From Paracoccaceae bacterium (GTDB lineage Bacteria > Pseudomonadota > Alphaproteobacteria > Rhodobacterales > Rhodobacteraceae): a stretch of 40,463 bases of DNA. The number at the start of each line of letters is the position of its first letter. Position 1 is the stretch's first letter. The stretch covers positions 1-40,463 of the forward strand of contig JANZZL010000085.1 in assembly GCA_026419405.1 (NCBI GenBank), in the 5' to 3' direction. The notes under the pieces are model-generated. The model was not told where the DNA came from and ran no database searches. It saw nothing but the letters and a program-made list of their open reading frames with translations. Shown here one piece after another: positions 7,426 to 18,258 of this stretch. The translations under genes and the position numbers were made by a program.

Positions 7426-8217
7426 TCAGATCATGCGGATCGCGTTCTTGTCCACCGCGAGCATGTAGCCCTTGCGCGCGATGTTCTTTACCAGAAGCTC
7501 GCTGACAATCTGGTTGCCGAGCATGTCACGCAGCCGCTTGATGCGGGTCGCGCCGGCGGCCTCGTCGCAGTCGGCCGCGGGCCGGCCCGTGATGACCGCC
7601 TCGATCTCGGCGCCGGAGAGCACGTCGTCATCCATCCGTGCCTCGGCAAGCACCGAGATCGTCTCGATCGCGGCTTCGGTCAGCTTGAACTCCATGTTGT
7701 TCAGCCAGACCGCGTTCTCCTCGCGGCTGATCAGCAGCGACCGCACCTGGATCCCGGCGCGCTCGATCTCGCCCATGCGGCGGTTGAGCGCGACGATCGT
7801 CATCAGGAACACGACCGCCGCGATCAGCAGCGCGGTTGCGAAGACCAGCAGGATGAAGATGACGAAGCGGTAGCTCTGCAGCACCTCGGAGAAGGCGGTG
7901 CCCGACTGCGCCAGGATCTCCAGCAGCTTGATCTCGGCGTTCGAGGTCAGATTGTCGTTCTCGACGAAGATGCGCTCGACGCGGGCGTTGAAGGCATTGG
8001 CGTCGGGCAGCTTCGCGAACAGCACCGCGGCCGCGATGCCGAGGATCGCGACGATCGCCGCGATTCCGCCGAACACGACGCGGTTGCCCGTCTGCAGGGC
8101 GGACGCGGGCGGCCGCTCCGCGGTCAGGTCGGTCGAGGTGTCGTCAGCCAAGGTCGGGTTCCCATCCGTCCGGACATAGTTCCGGGACGCCCCGCGGGCG
8201 TCAAGCCGCGTCGCCAC
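7426..8217 (-). CDS. Membrane protein with C-terminal OmpR-like winged-helix domain (putative membrane one-component regulator)
   Basis: This 263-residue protein has two membrane helices (about 47-69 and 117-144) enclosing a periplasmic loop of ~47 residues. A cytoplasmic part follows whose last ~95 residues look like a divergent OmpR/PhoB winged helix: an AVWLNNMEFKLTEAAIE strand-helix start, a TRIKRLRDMLG recognition-helix-like segment near 224-234, and the wing-like VKNIARKGYMLAV near 243-255. Known ToxR-type regulators have the DNA-binding domain N-terminal and one TM; here the order is reversed. The GTG start at 8217 lies 5 bases after the stop of the secreted-protein gene, suggesting coupling; a TTG at 8151 is the alternative. 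The domain call rests on visual similarity only. Confidence 0.72.
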   Translation of the reverse strand: MATRLDARGASRNYVRTDGNPTLADDTSTDLTAERPPASALQTGNRVVFGGIAAIVAILGIAAAVLFAKLPDANAFNARVERIFVENDNLTSNAEIKLLEILAQSGTAFSEVLQSYRFVIFILLVFATALLIAAVVFLMTIVALNRRMGEIERAGIQVRSLLISREENAVWLNNMEFKLTEAAIETISVLAEARMDDDVLSGAEIEAVITGRPAADCDEAAGATRIKRLRDMLGNQIVSELLVKNIARKGYMLAVDKNAIRMI

Positions 8218-8222
8218 GGCCG

Positions 8223-8513
8223 TCAGTAGCGCAGGAAGTAGTCGCCGGCGCTGTCGCGGCGGCTGTCGAGGCCGTCTTCCCCGAAAACGGACATCACCGA
8301 GAGAAGTTCCCAGCCGTCGCGGGCGATCCTGCGGGCGATTTCCGCCGCGGCGGCGTCGCGCGAGCAGTTGGCCTCGGACACCTCGGCCACCCCGTAATGG
8401 AGCTGCAGCGGCCCCTCGCGCTTCGCCTTGTAGTCGGCGAAGCAGGCGGCCGAGACCGGGCCGGCAAGCGCGCAGGCAAGGGCGATCGCGGCGGGGAGGA
8501 TGCGCTGGTCCAT
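8223..8513 (-). CDS. Small secreted protein of unknown function
   Basis: A 95-residue protein starts with a Sec signal peptide (hydrophobic residues about 5-20, cleavage near VSA-AC), giving a mature protein of ~73 residues with two cysteines and the ending DYFLRY. The stretch CFADYKAKREGPLQLHYGV looks like a conserved hypothetical of Rhodobacterales, but no function is known to me. The ATG at 8513 is chosen because it gives the signal peptide; the ribosome-binding site is weak. The gene is immediately upstream of the winged-helix membrane protein and divergent from another secreted protein. A periplasmic partner or ligand for the membrane protein is possible, but only by context. Confidence 0.75.
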   Translation of the reverse strand: MDQRILPAAIALACALAGPVSAACFADYKAKREGPLQLHYGVAEVSEANCSRDAAAAEIARRIARDGWELLSVMSVFGEDGLDSRRDSAGDYFLRY

Positions 8514-8533
8514 GTCGGCGAAAATGCGCCGGC

Positions 8534-8559
8534 GCCGGGAGATATTCAATAACTCCGGC
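8534..8559. promoter_or_regulatory. AT-cored inverted repeat in the divergent intergenic region
   Basis: GCCGGGAG and CTCCGGC flank an AT-rich 11-base core (atattcaataa) in the 190-bp gap between two divergent secreted-protein genes. One arm has an extra G. The AT-rich core stands out in this GC-rich DNA and may hold a promoter -10 or an operator, plausibly for the neighbouring winged-helix protein. This is inference only. Confidence 0.3.
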
Positions 8560-8703
8560 GCGTTCGGCGCGCTGTTATCGGATAGCGGTGCCGCGCTATT
8601 GCCTGTCGGCACGCCGGGCGCCAGCTTCCGGCCATCGCCGCCGGCCCCGCCTGCCGCCCCGCAGCGCCCGGGGCAGGGTCGCCAGAGCGTGAAAGGACAG
8701 GGC

Positions 8704-9165
8704 ATGAACCGCAAGATGCTGATCGCCTCGCTGCTTGCCGCCGGGCTGGCCCTGGCGCCGGCGGCACCCGCGCTCGCCGCGCCCGACGGCGAGGATTATG
8801 CGAAGCTTCTCCTCGGCCTGCTCGCGGTCGGCGCGATCGCCAATGCGCTCGAGAACGAGCGCGAGCGCGAACGCGCCGCCGAACGCGCCCGGAACCGCCC
8901 GACCGACTGGCGCGACCACGACGATCGCGGGCACGGGCGGCGCGGCGCCCGCACGCTGCCCGAACGCTGCGCCTTCGAGGTCCGCACCGATCGCGGCTGG
9001 CGCAGCGTCTTCGGACGCGCCTGCCTGGAGCGCGAGGGTGTCCGCGTCTCGCGCCTGCCGGAGCGCTGCGAGTTCGACGTGCGCACCGAACGCGGTCGCC
9101 GCTCGGTGTTCGGCGAGCAGTGCCTGCGCGACTACGGATACAGGGTTGAGGCAGGCCGGCGCTGA
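8704..9165 (+). CDS. Secreted protein with two tandem Cys-containing repeats
   Basis: A 153-residue protein has a signal peptide (about 1-26), a second hydrophobic helix (about 34-50), a strongly charged Arg/Glu stretch (51-83), and then two near-identical repeats of ~32 residues (85-117 and 118-149). Each begins LPERC and contains an SVFG segment and a CL pair, giving two cysteines per repeat that could form disulfides. The ATG at 8704 is preceded by AAAGGA at good spacing; a longer frame from 8500 runs through the intergenic region and lacks support. A strong terminator follows at 9226. Function unknown. It is divergent from the small secreted protein. Confidence 0.75.
   Translation: MNRKMLIASLLAAGLALAPAAPALAAPDGEDYAKLLLGLLAVGAIANALENERERERAAERARNRPTDWRDHDDRGHGRRGARTLPERCAFEVRTDRGWRSVFGRACLEREGVRVSRLPERCEFDVRTERGRRSVFGEQCLRDYGYRVEAGRR
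8956..9150 (+). repeat. Tandem in-frame duplication, two units of about 97-99 bp
   Basis: Unit 1 spans about 8956-9054 and unit 2 about 9055-9150. At protein level both start LPERC and share F(E/D)VRT(D/E)RG, RSVFG and CL. The resemblance is greater than expected for old divergence, so this is either a fairly recent duplication or a fold kept under constraint. Confidence 0.8.
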
Positions 9166-9225
9166 CCGCGCCCCCCTGTCGGCAGTGGCGCGGCCCTGTC
9201 CCCGCAGTCGGGCCGCGCCGATACT

Positions 9226-9255
9226 GGGCGGGAGGATCATCCTCCCGCCCTTTTT
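9226..9255 (+). terminator. Strong Rho-independent terminator
   Basis: GGGCGGGAGGAT and ATCCTCCCGCCC form a perfect 12-bp arm pair separated by a single base (the working loop is a few bases wider), followed directly by TTTTT. It ends the secreted repeat-protein transcript just before rnhB. Confidence 0.93.
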
Positions 9256-9294
9256 CGTTGCCTGCCGTCCCGGACTGGGGTTCCCTTGCGCGCG

Positions 9295-9952
9295 ATGAGC
9301 GAAGGGCGCCATTCCCGATCCCGTTCCGGGCCCGACCTGGGCCACGAGGCCGCACTCGCCGCCGAGGGCCTTGTGCGCGTCGCGGGGGTTGACGAGGCCG
9401 GGCGCGGCCCGCTCGCCGGCCCGGTCGTCGCGGCGGCGGTCGTCCTCGACATGGCGCGGATCCCGCCGGGCATCGCCGATTCCAAGGCGCTCGGTCCCGA
9501 GGCGCGCGCGCGTCTGTGCGCCGAGATCCTCCGGTCGGCCGAGGTCGGCCTCGGGCAGGCCAGCGTCGAGGAGATCGACCGGCTCAACATCCTGCGGGCC
9601 GCGCACCTGGCGATGGAGCGCGCCGTCGCCGCCCTGGCGGTGCCGCCCGACGCGGCGCTGATCGACGGCAACCTGGTTCCGGGCGCGCTCCGCTGCCCGG
9701 GGCGTGCGCTGGTGCGCGGCGATGCGCGCTCGCTCTCGGTGGCCGCCGCCTCGATCGTCGCCAAGGTGACGCGGGACCGCATCATGGTGGATTTGGCGCA
9801 ACAGCACCCGGGCTACGGCTGGGAGCGCAACATGGGCTATCCGAGCCCGGCGCATCGCGCCGCGCTGGAGCGGCTCGGCCCCACCCCACACCATAGGCGC
9901 TCGTTCCGGCCGGTGCACAAGATCTTGTATCAAGCGAAAAGTGTAACCCTCT

Positions 9953-9954
<2 letters not shown>
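9295..9954 (+). CDS. rnhB: Ribonuclease HII
   Basis: A 219-residue enzyme that cuts the RNA strand of RNA-DNA hybrids and removes ribonucleotides misincorporated in DNA. The N-terminal GVDEAGRGPLAGPVVAAAV motif (about 31-49) carries the catalytic Asp33-Glu34. Further catalytic acids lie in the ALIDGN region and in the SVAAASIVAKVTRDR block. The length is normal. The ATG at 9295 is chosen over a TTG at 9286; neither has a clear Shine-Dalgarno sequence. It is preceded by a terminator and followed after about 95 bases by ccrM, a pairing also known in Caulobacter-like genomes. Confidence 0.95.
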
Positions 9955-11155
<1,201 letters not shown>

Positions 11156-11200
11156 AGGGTTACCGCCGGTGCCCGGCACCTCCAGCCCGGGCACACGCCT

Positions 11201-11231
11201 TGCCCCGCCTCCCCCGAGGCGGGGCATTTTT
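11201..11231 (+). terminator. Rho-independent terminator of ccrM
   Basis: TGCCCCGCCTC and GAGGCGGGGCA form a perfect stem around a loop of about 4 C residues, followed by a T-run. It lies 46 bases after the ccrM stop. Confidence 0.93.
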
Positions 11232-11272
11232 CCTCTGGCGCGCGCCTCGCCGTGACGCCGCGTTGCGGGTGA

Positions 11273-13351
<2,079 letters not shown>

Positions 13352-13510
13352 CACCCGCCGCCCGCGCCGGCGCCCGCCCCGCCGTCTCGGCCGGTTGCGG
13401 TCGGGGACACGATCCACCGCAAATCCCAACTATTGTCGGCCCATCTCCCCATTCCTGCCCGATTTGCCGGCGAAACCATCGGCATACCTGGCTGCCGTTG
13501 GGGTAAATGA

Positions 13511-14416
13511 ATGGACCGTTTGACCGAGATGGAGGCTTTCGCCACCGTGGTGGACCAGGGCGGATTCACCGACGCGGCAAAGAAGCTCGGCATTTCGAAA
13601 TCCGCCGTGTCCAAGCATGTCTCCGCGCTGGAAGCCCGGCTGGGCGCCCGCCTGCTCAACCGCACCACACGGCGCGTCAGTCCGACCGAGATCGGGCTGG
13701 CCTACTACGACCGCGCCCGCCGCGTGCTGAACGATGCCGGCGAGGCGGACGCGCTCGTCACCTCGATGCAGTCGGCGCCCTCGGGGCTGCTGCGCATCTC
13801 GGTGGCGACCGACTTCGGGGTGAACCTGCTGTCGCCGATCCTTGGCGACTTCCTGCGCGAATACCCCGACATCACGGTCAACATGGTGCTGAACAACCGC
13901 TACGTCGAGCTGATCTCCGAGGGCTTCGACATGGCGATCCGCGTCGGCGACCTCGAGGATTCGAGCCTGCGCGCCCGCAAGCTCACCGAGACGACAAAGC
14001 GCCTGATCGCCGCGCCGAGCTACTTCCAGAAGTACGGCCGGCCGCAGCGGATCGACGATCTCAACGATCACAAGCTGCTGCACTACGCCAACTCCGCCTC
14101 CTCCGCGGTCTGGAAGCTGACCGCCCCCTCGGGCGAGAAGCGGCAGGTGCGCACCGCGGGCTGGCTCACGGTGAACGACGGCCAGTCGCTACTCAACGCC
14201 GCGATCTCCGGTCTCGGCATCGCCTATCTGCCGAGCTTCCTCTACGCCGACGCGATGCGCGCCGGCCTGGTCGAGGAGGCGATGCCCGACCTGCCGGTCG
14301 AGGTGCTCGGGATCTACGCGGTCTATCCGCCGGGACGCTTCACCCAGCCGAAGGTCCGCGCCTTCATCGACTTCCTGGTCGACCGCTTCGCCGACAAGGG
14401 GCCGGATTCCTGGTAG
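13511..14416 (+). CDS. LysR-family transcriptional regulator (CrgA-like)
   Basis: A 301-residue regulator with an N-terminal LysR winged HTH (about 4-62; SKSAVSKHVSALEARLG recognition region, then LLNRTTRRVSPTEIG) and a C-terminal LysR substrate-binding domain (about 90-295). The subgroup resembles CrgA/AaeR-like regulators. The targets are unknown; its location after fadH does not prove regulation, since LysR genes usually control divergent neighbours and here the upstream gene is co-directional. GGGGTAA sits shortly before the ATG. It ends 1 base before the stop of the converging OmpA-like gene, with no room for a terminator. Confidence 0.93.
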   Translation: MDRLTEMEAFATVVDQGGFTDAAKKLGISKSAVSKHVSALEARLGARLLNRTTRRVSPTEIGLAYYDRARRVLNDAGEADALVTSMQSAPSGLLRISVATDFGVNLLSPILGDFLREYPDITVNMVLNNRYVELISEGFDMAIRVGDLEDSSLRARKLTETTKRLIAAPSYFQKYGRPQRIDDLNDHKLLHYANSASSAVWKLTAPSGEKRQVRTAGWLTVNDGQSLLNAAISGLGIAYLPSFLYADAMRAGLVEEAMPDLPVEVLGIYAVYPPGRFTQPKVRAFIDFLVDRFADKGPDSW

Positions 14417-14417
14417 G

Positions 14418-15404
14418 TCATTCGGTCGAGGTCACCACGGCCTCGACCCGCCGGTTGGCGGCGCGTCCCTCCTCGGTCAGGTTCGAGGCGAGCGGCATCA
14501 GGAAGCCCACGCCATCGGCCGAGATCCGCGCGGGATCGGCCCCGTGCTCGGCGATCAGCCGCTCGCGCACCGCGCGCGCCCGGGCGCGCGACAGCGCGAT
14601 GTTGGGCTCGAGCGCGCCCGAGGCATCGGTGTGGCCGACCAGCGTGATCCGCCGCGCCGGATTGGCCGCAAGATAGGCGGCAAGCTCTGCCAGCGAGGCG
14701 AAGGGCCCCGCCGAAAGCCGCGAGGATCCGGTCTCGAAGGCAAGGTCGCCGAGCACCGCGCGCCCCGCGGTCTCGAGCTGCACAGCGAGCGACCCGGTGG
14801 CCGGGGCGGCCTGGGGCGGGGCGCCTGCCGGCACCCCGCCCGCCGCCGCCGGTGGCGGTGCCGCCCCGCCGGCGTCGGGGTCGGGCGGGGGCACGGGTCC
14901 GGCCGGTGCCCTCTCTCCGGCGGCCGGGTCCACATGGGTGATGTGCACGTAGCCCCGCTCGGCCGTGCGGCTCACCACGAGCACCATGCCCTCCGCGCCG
15001 GCCGTCCCGGGGCGGAGCGCGGCGAGATAGCGGAAGTCGGCCAGGTTCACGTGCATCTCGGGCTCGGGCAGGAGCCGCAGCCCGTAGCGGAAGTCGAACC
15101 CGCCGCAGGCCTCGGTCCAGCATTCGAAGACGATCTCGAAGCCCTCCTGCTCGAGCTGGTCGCGCAGCGGCGCGAGGAGCTGGAGCGTCGTCGCCGAGGT
15201 CGGGATCTGCCACGCGGCCATCTCGACCCGGCCCTCGAGCACCAGGGCCGGCAGTCCGCCCTCCCTCCAGGCCCCGCGCGGCACCGCATAGCTGCCCAGC
15301 GCCTCGGCCGACTCGGCCGCCCGCATCGCCCCCCGCGGCAATTCCAGCGCCGCGGCCTGCGCGGCGAGGAAGAGCAGGGCCGCCGCCGGAACCGCCCGGA
15401 TCAC
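14418..15404 (-). CDS. OmpA-family periplasmic peptidoglycan-binding protein
   Basis: A 328-residue exported protein with a signal peptide (about 1-19), an unassigned N-terminal domain (about 20-165, with one Cys pair in ECWTEACGG), a Pro/Ala-rich linker (about 168-205) and a C-terminal OmpA-like domain (about 218-325) with VGHTDASGALEPNIALSRARA, which binds peptidoglycan diaminopimelate. The N-terminal domain is not a beta-barrel. The GTG start overlaps the AhpD-like stop (GTGA), and that overlap plus the signal peptide decide the start. It is the last gene of the overlapping CinA-GNAT-AhpD-OmpA chain and converges with lysR. Confidence 0.88.
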   Translation of the reverse strand: MIRAVPAAALLFLAAQAAALELPRGAMRAAESAEALGSYAVPRGAWREGGLPALVLEGRVEMAAWQIPTSATTLQLLAPLRDQLEQEGFEIVFECWTEACGGFDFRYGLRLLPEPEMHVNLADFRYLAALRPGTAGAEGMVLVVSRTAERGYVHITHVDPAAGERAPAGPVPPPDPDAGGAAPPPAAAGGVPAGAPPQAAPATGSLAVQLETAGRAVLGDLAFETGSSRLSAGPFASLAELAAYLAANPARRITLVGHTDASGALEPNIALSRARARAVRERLIAEHGADPARISADGVGFLMPLASNLTEEGRAANRRVEAVVTSTE

Positions 15405-15973
15405 CGGTTCATCCCGTGGTATTCGGGGTTCGGCCGCATGCCGGTGGCCGAGGCGACGCGGTTCGTCATGTTGAAGAAGGCCGCGACGGCCGCGATGTCC
15501 CAGATGTCGCGGTCGGTGAACCCCGCGTCGCGCAGGCGCTGGCGGTCCTCCTCGCCGATGCGCGAGGGGGCCTCGGTCAGCCGCTCGGCGAAGCCCAGCA
15601 TGGCGCGTTCCCTGGGCGAGAGCTCGGCCGTGCGCCAGTTCATCACGAGGTGCTCGCCGAGCTCGGGCAGGCCCGAGAGCGCGCGCACGGCCTGGCCATG
15701 CGCGACGAGGCAGTAGAAGCAGCGGTTCACCGCCGAGACGACGACCGCGATCATCTCGCGTTCGAGCTTGCTCAGGCCCGAGGGGCCCAGCATCAGGTCG
15801 TTGTAGATCGCGCTGAAGGCGTCGAGCTTGGCGATGTCGAAGGCATAGGCCCTGAGCACGTTGGGAACGAGCCCGAGCTTCTGCGCGCAGAGGTCGAAGT
15901 AGGCCTGCGTCCTCTCGGGCAGCGGCTCGACCTGCGGCAGGTCGAGCGCCGTGGGCGGGGTCGGGTCGGGCAT
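15401..15973 (-). CDS. Peroxidase-related carboxymuconolactone decarboxylase/AhpD-like protein
   Basis: This 190-residue protein is an AhpD-like alkylhydroperoxidase of the uncharacterised-peroxidase group. The redox motif is NRCFYCLVAHG, with Cys85, Cys88 and His92, preceded by EREMIAVVVSAVN and followed by the conserved helical half. Such proteins reduce peroxides through a CxxC pair, but physiological partners are known for few. The ATG at 15973 starts 7 bases after the GNAT stop, and the 3' end overlaps the next gene by 4 bases. The length is normal. Cytoplasmic, as no signal peptide is seen. Confidence 0.9.
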   Translation of the reverse strand: MPDPTPPTALDLPQVEPLPERTQAYFDLCAQKLGLVPNVLRAYAFDIAKLDAFSAIYNDLMLGPSGLSKLEREMIAVVVSAVNRCFYCLVAHGQAVRALSGLPELGEHLVMNWRTAELSPRERAMLGFAERLTEAPSRIGEEDRQRLRDAGFTDRDIWDIAAVAAFFNMTNRVASATGMRPNPEYHGMNR

Positions 15974-15980
15974 GGTTGGC

Positions 15981-16691
15981 TCAGTCCTTCAGCCGATAGT
16001 GGTAACTTCCCACGGCCGCCATGCCCAGGGAAGCGTAGAGCGCCCGCGCCGGGCCGTTGGCCTCGGTGACGACGAGGGCGACCGTCTCCGCCCCGTGCGA
16101 CAGCGCCCAGTTCGCGGCGGCCGCGATCATCGCGCGCCCCGCGCCGCGGCGGCGCCGGCGCGGGGGCACCTCGATCGCGTGGATCATCGCCGTGCCGGCG
16201 TGGATCGCCACGAAGGCGGCGCCGGCGGGCGCGTCGTCGGCGCGGGCGATCAGCGCGGTCTTCGGCCCCGGCGCGCGGTGCATGACCGCGACGCGGGCCG
16301 GCCCGATGCCACCCTCGGCCCAGAGGTCGCAGGTCATGGCAAGCGGCGGCCAGTGCGGAACGGCGGTCGCCGGCGGCAGCGGCCGGGCGAGCGTCCGGGC
16401 CGGGGCGGCGTAAGCGACGACCGGATCCTTCACCCGGTAGCCGGCGCGGCCGAGAAGCGCGTCGAGCGCGGCCTCTCCGGGGCGGACCATCACCAGCGCC
16501 GGCTGGCCCAGCGCGGCCTGCGCGGCCTCCATCGCGGCAAGGTCGCCGGGCCCGACCGGCGCCTCGGCCGTGGCGGCCGACACGCGCTGGCCGCCGCCCC
16601 GGCCGTCGCGCATGCGCCAGGGGCCCTCGCGGAAGGTGCGCGCGGGCGGCCAGGTGCCCTCGACCGCCGCGAGGAGCTCGCCGGGCGTCAT
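15981..16691 (-). CDS. GNAT-family N-acetyltransferase
   Basis: A 236-residue acetyltransferase with the GNAT fold in its C-terminal half: the acetyl-CoA loop is [15 protein letters not shown] near 170-185, followed by VTEANGPARALYASLGM near 207-223. The N-terminal half is less conserved and may be a degenerate second GNAT unit. The start is fixed by an ATGA overlap with the upstream CinA-like gene. The substrate is unknown. It is the second of four tightly coupled genes. Confidence 0.85.
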   Translation of the reverse strand: MTPGELLAAVEGTWPPARTFREGPWRMRDGRGGGQRVSAATAEAPVGPGDLAAMEAAQAALGQPALVMVRPGEAALDALLGRAGYRVKDPVVAYAAPARTLARPLPPATAVPHWPPLAMTCDLWAEGGIGPARVAVMHRAPGPKTALIARADDAPAGAAFVAIHAGTAMIHAIEVPPRRRRRGAGRAMIAAAANWALSHGAETVALVVTEANGPARALYASLGMAAVGSYHYRLKD

Positions 16692-17416
16692 CCGGTGGCG
16701 GGAAACAGCGCCGCGAGCCGCGCCATCGCCGCATCGAGCCGCGCCGCGTCGGTGCCGCGGATCACCAGGTTCGTGCCGTGCGCGCCGTTGCGCACGAACG
16801 GGTAGGAGCCGAAGGAGAGGTCGGGGAACTGGGCCGCCAGCGCGCCGAAGGCCTCGGCGATCTCGCCCTCGCCACGGTCCACCCGCAGCGACTGCGACAG
16901 CAGCGGTGCGCCCCCGGTGAGCGTCGGCAACAGCGAGGCGAGCATCGCCTGGAAGATGTTCGGCACGCCGGCCATGACATGCACGTTCCCCAGGCTGAAG
17001 CCGGGCGCCGCCGAGATCGGGTTCTCGATCAGCCTGGCGCCCTCGGGGATGCGCGCCATGCGCTGGCGCGCGGCGTTGAACTCCAGCCCCGCGCGCTCGT
17101 AATGCGCCGCGAGGATCGCGCGGGCGTCCTCGCGCACGGCGATCGGCACGCCGAAGGCGTCGGCGATCGCATCGGCGGTGATGTCGTCGTGCGTCGGGCC
17201 GATGCCGCCCGAGGTGAACACGTGGTCGTAGGCCGGCCGCAGGGCGTTGACCGCGGCGACGATGGCGCCGTGGTCGTCGCCCACCACCCGCGCCTCCTTC
17301 AGGTCGATGCCGTGCCGCGCGAGCTCGCCGGCCAGGAAGTGCAGGTTGGAATCCCGCGTGCGGCCCGAGAGGATCTCGTCGCCGATCACCAGCATCGCGG
17401 CGGTGGGGTTGGGCAT
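16688..17416 (-). CDS. Short CinA-like / MoaB-Mog domain protein (competence-damage family)
   Basis: A 242-residue protein with the molybdopterin-binding-like fold of CinA: VIGDEILSGRTRDSN near the start and FTSGGIGPTHDDIT near 69-82. The nicotinamide-nucleotide amidase half of full-length CinA is absent, which is normal for this alphaproteobacterial form. In full-length relatives the fold goes with ADP-ribose pyrophosphatase or NMN-metabolite repair; the role of the short form is not established. GGAGG precedes the ATG. It is divergent from sfsA across 50 bp and heads the overlapping four-gene chain. Confidence 0.88.
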   Translation of the reverse strand: MPNPTAAMLVIGDEILSGRTRDSNLHFLAGELARHGIDLKEARVVGDDHGAIVAAVNALRPAYDHVFTSGGIGPTHDDITADAIADAFGVPIAVREDARAILAAHYERAGLEFNAARQRMARIPEGARLIENPISAAPGFSLGNVHVMAGVPNIFQAMLASLLPTLTGGAPLLSQSLRVDRGEGEIAEAFGALAAQFPDLSFGSYPFVRNGAHGTNLVIRGTDAARLDAAMARLAALFPATG

Positions 17417-17466
17417 CGCCGGCGGCCTCCTTGAGCCTTCGCCGCTTGCGGTATAGGGCCGGCGGC

Positions 17467-18165
17467 ATGGAGTTTCCAACCCCCCTCGTCCCCGCGCGAC
17501 TGGTCCGCCGCCACCGGCGCTTCCTTGCCGACGTGGTGCTTGAGGACGGGCGCGCGGCGGTCGCGCACTGCCCCAATCCCGGCAGCATGATCGGGCTGGC
17601 CGAACCCGGGCAGCGGATCTGGCTGATGCCTGCCGGGCCGGGCAAGCGGCTCGCCTGGTCGTGGAAGCTCGTCGAGCTGCCCGGCGGCCACTGGGCCGGC
17701 ATCGACACCGCGGTGCCGAACCGCGTGGTGGCCGAGGCGCTGCGCGCCCGCGCCGTGCCGCAGCTTGCCGCCTACGGCACGATCCGGGCGGAGGTGGCCT
17801 ACGGGGCGGCGAGCCGGGTCGATTTCCTGCTCTCCGAGCCGGGGCTGCCCGACGCCTATGTCGAGGTGAAGAACGTCCACCTGCGGCGCGAGGCCGACTG
17901 GGCCGAGTTCCCCGACTGTGTGACCACGCGCGGCGCGCGGCACCTGGCCGAGCTGTCGGCGGTCGCGACCGCGGGCGCGCGGGCGGTCCTGCTCTACCTC
18001 GTCCAGCGCACCGACTGCGCCCGCTTCCGCCTGGCCGCCGATCTCGACCCGGCCTATGCCGCGGCTGCGGCGGTCGCGCGGGCGGCGGGGGTCGAGATGC
18101 TCTGCCACGCCGCCCGCATCGACCCCGGCGGGGTGCGGCTTGCACAGCCGCTCGCGATGGCGTGA
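17467..18165 (+). CDS. sfsA: Sugar fermentation stimulation protein SfsA
   Basis: A 232-residue SfsA protein. The family carries an OB-like N-terminal part and a PD-(D/E)XK nuclease-like part; here HCPNPGSMIGL, RVDFLL and YVEVKNVHL are the recognisable blocks. SfsA was first linked to maltose metabolism and DNA binding in E. coli, but its real function is unclear. The ATG at 17467 fits the family N-terminus; upstream in-frame extension to 17431 would enter the divergent promoter gap. A TATAGG hexamer 10 bases before the ATG suggests a short leader. Confidence 0.93.
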   Translation: MEFPTPLVPARLVRRHRRFLADVVLEDGRAAVAHCPNPGSMIGLAEPGQRIWLMPAGPGKRLAWSWKLVELPGGHWAGIDTAVPNRVVAEALRARAVPQLAAYGTIRAEVAYGAASRVDFLLSEPGLPDAYVEVKNVHLRREADWAEFPDCVTTRGARHLAELSAVATAGARAVLLYLVQRTDCARFRLAADLDPAYAAAAAVARAAGVEMLCHAARIDPGGVRLAQPLAMA

Positions 18166-18258
18166 TTTCGCGCCCGGGTGCAGCGTCCACTCCCGTCTGG
18201 CCATCCGCGGCGCGGGCGACTATCTAGGGGGTGGTTCGAGGCCACGGGCGAGGCAGCG

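Noticed and set aside
4532-7468. 978-codon open frame opposite the P-type ATPase
   Set aside because: Antisense shadow; composition is low-complexity and no domain is seen.
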